This document shows positions 41,866 through 47,203 of a stretch of DNA of 47,203 nt, one piece after another. The first letter of the stretch is position 1. The number at the start of each line of letters is the position of its first letter. Source of the stretch: JAVBMU01 sp031552185 (lineage in GTDB: Bacteria; Actinomycetota; Actinomycetes; Actinomycetales; Cellulomonadaceae). Below the pieces are notes generated by a model. That model searched no databases and was not told the DNA's origin. It saw only the letters and a program-made list of their open reading frames with translations. Location: the NCBI GenBank assembly GCA_031552185.1, contig JAVBMU010000090.1, positions 1 through 47,203 on the forward strand, written 5' to 3'. The position numbers were made by a program, and so were the translations under genes.

Positions 41866-41955
41866 ATGCCGGCTTCGTGGTCCCTGCGCCCGGCGGCGCG
41901 GCTCCCTCCACCCGGCGGCGCGGCTCCCTCACCCGGCGGCGCCGGAGCGGCGCGG

Positions 41956-41961
41956 TAGGGT
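41956..41961 (+). promoter_or_regulatory. -10 box (TAGGGT) for leaderless repeat-type protein gene
   Basis: TAGGGT, 6 nt, then ATG at 41968. Confidence 0.6.
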
Positions 41962-41967
41962 CGGGAC

Positions 41968-42639
41968 ATGGCCTGGTGGTCGCGTCTGCGCGGCTGGACG
42001 CACCGGTCGAATGCCCCGCGGGCGGCGACCGGCCGGCTGCGCGCCACGCGCACCGACAACCGCTCCGAGGCCGCCCTGCGCTCGGTGCTCGCGGCCGACC
42101 CGAACGACGAAGCCGCGTTCCGGACGCTGGCCGAGTTGGTCCGCCGGCGGGCCGCCGCATCGCCCACCTTCGCCGATCCGCTGGCCGCGCCCGTGGACGA
42201 ACAGGAGCGCGAACACGCCGCGAACCTTGCCCACTGGGCGCTGGCCGAGGAACTCGCCGGCAATCCCCGGGGCTGGTATCCGCTGATCGAACTCGGCCGG
42301 CTCTCCCTGGGGGACGACCCCGGCGCCGCCCTGCGGCGCCTCGCCACCGCCGCCGAGCGCGACCCGAGCGGGCGCGCCCTGGCTCAGGCCCTGGAAGTGC
42401 TGCGCGAGGCGGGCCTGCCCGGTGAAGCCCTCGGCCTCGGCGTCGGGCACTGGCGGGCCCGCGAGCACGACCTCGACGCCGGCCGCCAACTGGTGCTGGC
42501 CGCGATCGAGGCCGACCGGCCCTTCGAGGCCCGCCACCACATCGAGTCCCTGGCGATGAATCCCGACGCCGTCGAGGCGGCGTCCCTGCAGGCCGAACTG
42601 CGCCGCGCCGTCGAACGCGCCGAACGCGCCGGCCGCTGA
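41968..42639 (+). CDS. Hypothetical alpha-helical (TPR-like) protein
   Basis: 223-aa soluble protein, starting MAWWSRLRGWTHRSNAP. It is almost all helix, with repeat-like units such as EAALRSVLAADPNDEAAFRT, WYPLIELGRLSLGDDPGAAL, GRALAQALEVLREAGLPGEA and RQLVLAAIEADRPFEARHHI, whose spacing suggests degenerate tetratricopeptide repeats. I know no specific function. Start supported by the leaderless -10. Convergent with aceE. Confidence 0.8.
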   Translation: MAWWSRLRGWTHRSNAPRAATGRLRATRTDNRSEAALRSVLAADPNDEAAFRTLAELVRRRAAASPTFADPLAAPVDEQEREHAANLAHWALAEELAGNPRGWYPLIELGRLSLGDDPGAALRRLATAAERDPSGRALAQALEVLREAGLPGEALGLGVGHWRAREHDLDAGRQLVLAAIEADRPFEARHHIESLAMNPDAVEAASLQAELRRAVERAERAGR

Positions 42640-42654
42640 CGGCCGGCGCGTTCG
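42621..42654. terminator. 14-bp perfect hairpin overlapping a stop codon
   Basis: CGAACGCGCCGGCC and GGCCGGCGCGTTCG enclose a 6-nt loop containing the TGA of the TPR-like gene. It also precedes the aceE 3' end at 42665, so it can stop transcription from both sides. Confidence 0.75.
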
Positions 42655-42664
42655 GGCGTTGGGG

Positions 42665-45412
<2,748 letters not shown>

Positions 45413-45815
45413 TGCTACCTCGATCTCGTCCGGGCATCGCGATGTGGGCACGATGCATCATGGGGATCCCACCACGTCGGGAACCGGACCGCACGGCAGA
45501 TTGGTGGCGCCGGAGGCTGGGCCGGTTGACCTCACCATTGTCCGACCGGCGGGGGCGAAAGTCATACTGTTCGGGTGCCGAAGGACAGTGACGTCCATGA
45601 CATGCATGATTCGGGCGCGAATGGCGCGGGTCCAGGGCGGCGCGCGGCCGGCGCGAGGCGCGGCGTGGCCGGCACGGGGCAGGCGCGAGCGGGGGAGGGC
45701 GAAATCGGACTATCCAGGTGTCGTGTCCGGTCCGCGGCCCGCTCGCGGGTCCCGGCGGTCGGGTCTTCAGGCATCTCGTCGGTGCGTACTGGCGGCACCC
45801 GCGGGTGTGGTGGGC
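45413..45815. other. Intergenic region between divergent aceE and the DUF3052 gene
   Basis: About 400 bp. Open frames are low-complexity and unsupported. It must carry the aceE promoter (reading left), which I cannot place confidently, and ends in the TAGGTT box for the DUF3052 gene. Confidence 0.4.
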
Positions 45816-45821
45816 TAGGTT
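45816..45821 (+). promoter_or_regulatory. -10 box (TAGGTT) of the DUF3052-ahpE operon
   Basis: TAGGTT fits TANNNT. It is 37 nt before the GTG, so this transcript would have a short leader with GAAGGGAACGG as a weak ribosome site. Confidence 0.45.
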
Positions 45822-45858
45822 TGCCTGACACGACGAAGCGGAAGGGAACGGACACGCG

Positions 45859-46272
45859 GTGGCAGACACGACGGGACCCCAAGGCGTCGAACGTCTGGGT
45901 TTCGACTCAGGCCAGGTGATTCAGGAGTTCGGCTGGGCTGACGATGTCGACGACGGGCTGCGCATCCAGGTCGAGGACCTGATCGGTGCCGAACTCGTGG
46001 ACGAGGACTACGGGGACGTCACGGACGGCGTCATCGTCTGGTTCCGGGAGGATGACGGCGACCTCACCGACACCCTCGTCGACGTGCAGACCGTGCTCGA
46101 CGACGGCGGCGCAATCTGGATCTTCACCCCCAAGCCCGGTCGCCCCGGGCACGTGGAACACAACGACATCCAGGAGGCGGCCACGACGGCCGGTCTCCAC
46201 GCCACCAGCACGTTCTCCATCGCGCCCGACTGGTCCGCGACGAAGCTCGGCACGCGGGGCCGTGGCCGCTGA
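45859..46272 (+). CDS. DUF3052 family protein
   Basis: 137-aa acidic actinobacterial protein. Recognisable segments are GFDSGQVIQEFGWADDVDDG, RIQVEDLIGAELVDEDYGDV, IVWFREDDGDLTD and WIFTPKPGRPGHVEHNDIQE, which fit DUF3052 with a Rossmann-like outline. Function unknown; in related genomes it regularly lies between aceE and an AhpE-type peroxiredoxin, as here. GTG start; the 3' end overlaps ahpE by 11 bp. Confidence 0.88.
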   Translation: MADTTGPQGVERLGFDSGQVIQEFGWADDVDDGLRIQVEDLIGAELVDEDYGDVTDGVIVWFREDDGDLTDTLVDVQTVLDDGGAIWIFTPKPGRPGHVEHNDIQEAATTAGLHATSTFSIAPDWSATKLGTRGRGR

Positions 46273-46765
46273 CGGCGTCGGGCAAGCGGGCGACGCCGTG
46301 CAAGCGGGCGACGCCGTGCGGGTGGGTGACGTCGCGCCGGACTTCACGCTCCTGGACACCCACGGCACGCCCACCTCGTTGCGGGTGCTGCGCGGGCGAC
46401 CTGTGCTCCTGGTCTTCTTCCCCTTCGCCTTCTCCGGGACCTGCAGTTCCGAGTTGTGCGAGCTGCGGGACAACCTCGGCGACTTCGAGGCTGCGGGCGT
46501 CACCCTGCTCGGGGTGTCCTGCGATGCCGTCTACGCGCTGCGGGCCTGGGCCGTGCAGGAGAGCTTCGGCTTCGATCTCCTCTCGGACTTCTGGCCGCAC
46601 GGCGCGGTCGCCCGCGCATACGGCGCCTTCGACGACGCCGACGGCAACGCCCTGCGCGGCACCTTCCTGATCGACGCCGACGGCGTTGTGCGGTGGTGCG
46701 TCGTCAATGGCCGGGGGCAGCGGCGCGACCTGGCCGGATACCTGGAGGCGGTCGCCGCGTTGTGA
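46262..46765 (+). CDS. ahpE: Peroxiredoxin, AhpE type
   Basis: 167-aa thiol peroxidase. VGDVAPDFTLLDTHG opens the fold, the peroxidatic Cys is in VFFPFAFSGTCSSELCELRD, and LLSDFWPHGAVARAYGAFDD and LRGTFLIDADGVVRW match mycobacterial AhpE. A second Cys follows the first by five residues, so the mechanism (1-Cys or 2-Cys) is open. The GTG at 46262 overlaps the DUF3052 stop; the first residues come from an 18-bp direct repeat, and GTG 46298 or 46316 could be the true start. Confidence 0.9.
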   Translation: MAADGVGQAGDAVQAGDAVRVGDVAPDFTLLDTHGTPTSLRVLRGRPVLLVFFPFAFSGTCSSELCELRDNLGDFEAAGVTLLGVSCDAVYALRAWAVQESFGFDLLSDFWPHGAVARAYGAFDDADGNALRGTFLIDADGVVRWCVVNGRGQRRDLAGYLEAVAAL

Positions 46766-46824
46766 CGGCGGCCCGAGCGGTGGGGGCGCGGGTGGATCGG
46801 TGCCGCGGTCTCGCCGCCGAGCGG

Positions 46825-46830
46825 TAGGCT
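46825..46830 (+). promoter_or_regulatory. -10 box (TAGGCT) of tRNA-Val
   Basis: TAGGCT is 16 nt before the mature tRNA 5' end. Confidence 0.5.
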
Positions 46831-46846
46831 GTCCACCGCTGTACCA

Positions 46847-46920
46847 GGGCCTGTAGCTCAGGTGGTCAGAGCGCCACGCTTACACCGTGGATGTCGGGGG
46901 TTCAAGTCCCTCCGGGCCCA
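46847..46920 (+). tRNA. tRNA-Val (anticodon TAC)
   Basis: 74-nt cloverleaf: acceptor GGGCCTG pairs with CGGGCCC (one G-U), the D arm is GCTCAGGTGGTCAGAGC, the anticodon loop contains TTACACC and the T arm GGGTTCAAGTCCC. Discriminator A is followed by encoded CCA. Confidence 0.95.
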
Positions 46921-46935
46921 CCAAAGTGGAGTGTT

Positions 46936-46957
46936 CCCGTTTTTGTGGACGGGTTTT
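46936..46957 (+). terminator. Terminator after tRNA-Val
   Basis: CCCGT and ACGGG form a 5-bp stem around an 8-nt loop, followed by TTTT. It overlaps the stop codon of the IS3 transposase on the other strand. Confidence 0.55.
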
Positions 46958-47203
46958 ATGCTGCGAGTTCGTAGAGGTGTCGGTTGCCTTGTTCGTGTTC
47001 GTGGGGGGTGAGCCGGCCGAGGGTGGAGTGGCGGCGGGTTCGGTTGTAGTAGGTCTCGATCAATTCGAACGTCGCGGCCCGCAGGTCCTTGATGGTGGGC
47101 CAGGGGCGGGTGTGGACGAGTTCCTTCTTGTAGGTCGCGAAGAAGGATTCGGCGACGGCGTTGTCGTAGCAGATGCCGGTGCGGCCCAGGGAACGGCGGA
47201 TGT
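46956..47203 (-). CDS. IS3-family transposase, C-terminal part (runs off the window)
   Basis: 82 residues of an OrfB-type DDE integrase domain, with the 5' part beyond the right edge. SLGRTGICYDNAVAESFFAT followed by YKKELVHTRPW holds the catalytic Glu-side helix, and LIETYYNRTRRHSTLGRLTP is the usual C-terminal signature. The stop TAA is at 46956-46958, only 36 bp from the tRNA-Val gene, so the element sits immediately downstream of that tRNA. Confidence 0.85.
   Translation of the reverse strand, partial: IRRSLGRTGICYDNAVAESFFATYKKELVHTRPWPTIKDLRAATFELIETYYNRTRRHSTLGRLTPHEHEQGNRHLYELAA

Overview
The window is high-GC chromosomal DNA of an actinobacterium (GC visibly above 70% outside one island). 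Evidence for this is gene content and order: the Zur/ZnuACB block beside uppS, a PucR-type regulator next to fabD-fabH-acpP-fabF, homodimeric aceE, the DUF3052-AhpE pair, DUF3145, HelD/HelR and the speD-DUF4178-DUF350-speE cluster are all typical of Actinomycetia. Many genes start with GTG, and at least seven have a TANNNT box exactly 6 nt before the start codon, the signature of leaderless actinobacterial transcripts. I cannot assign a genus.

Layout. 1-20.6 kb is core genome: end of recO(?), uppS, a zinc-uptake operon read leftwards (znuA-znuC-znuB-zur-DMT transporter, nearly every junction overlapping, with a candidate Zur box upstream), dusB, dgt, a SpoIID/LytB-like secreted protein with C-terminal VCBS-like repeats, a CAP-domain protein, dnaG, the polyamine/membrane cluster speD-DUF4178-DUF350-speE, tRNA-Asn, a hypothetical protein, a HelD/HelR-like RNA-polymerase-associated helicase and a secreted GH114-like protein.

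20.87-29.1 kb is accessory DNA starting at a tRNA-Met(CAT) gene. It holds a serine-recombinase remnant, a DUF6907 protein, a three-gene operon of visibly lower GC (CD-NTase-like nucleotidyltransferase, S-4TM putative pore-forming effector, second CD-NTase-like nucleotidyltransferase), an HTH protein, a tyrosine-integrase remnant broken by an internally deleted IS5-like element, and two tandem, nearly identical leucine-rich-repeat membrane proteins. The three-gene operon looks like a cyclic-oligonucleotide (CBASS-like) anti-phage system with the unusual feature of two synthases around one membrane effector; it is the best candidate for something undescribed.

29.1-46.9 kb is again core-like: a GT2 glycosyltransferase coupled to a 58-residue protein carrying an LAxTG sortase-type sorting signal, DUF5701, a PGAP1/LCAT-like hydrolase with a probable C-terminal frameshift, a 20-bp tandem-repeat locus, etfB-etfA, a peptide deformylase, DUF3145, the fatty-acid synthase II operon fabD-fabH-acpP-fabF with its FasR-like activator (a perfect 17-bp palindrome lies just upstream of that regulator), a small repeat-type protein, aceE, DUF3052 and AhpE. 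The window ends with tRNA-Val(TAC) and the 3' part of an IS3-family transposase.
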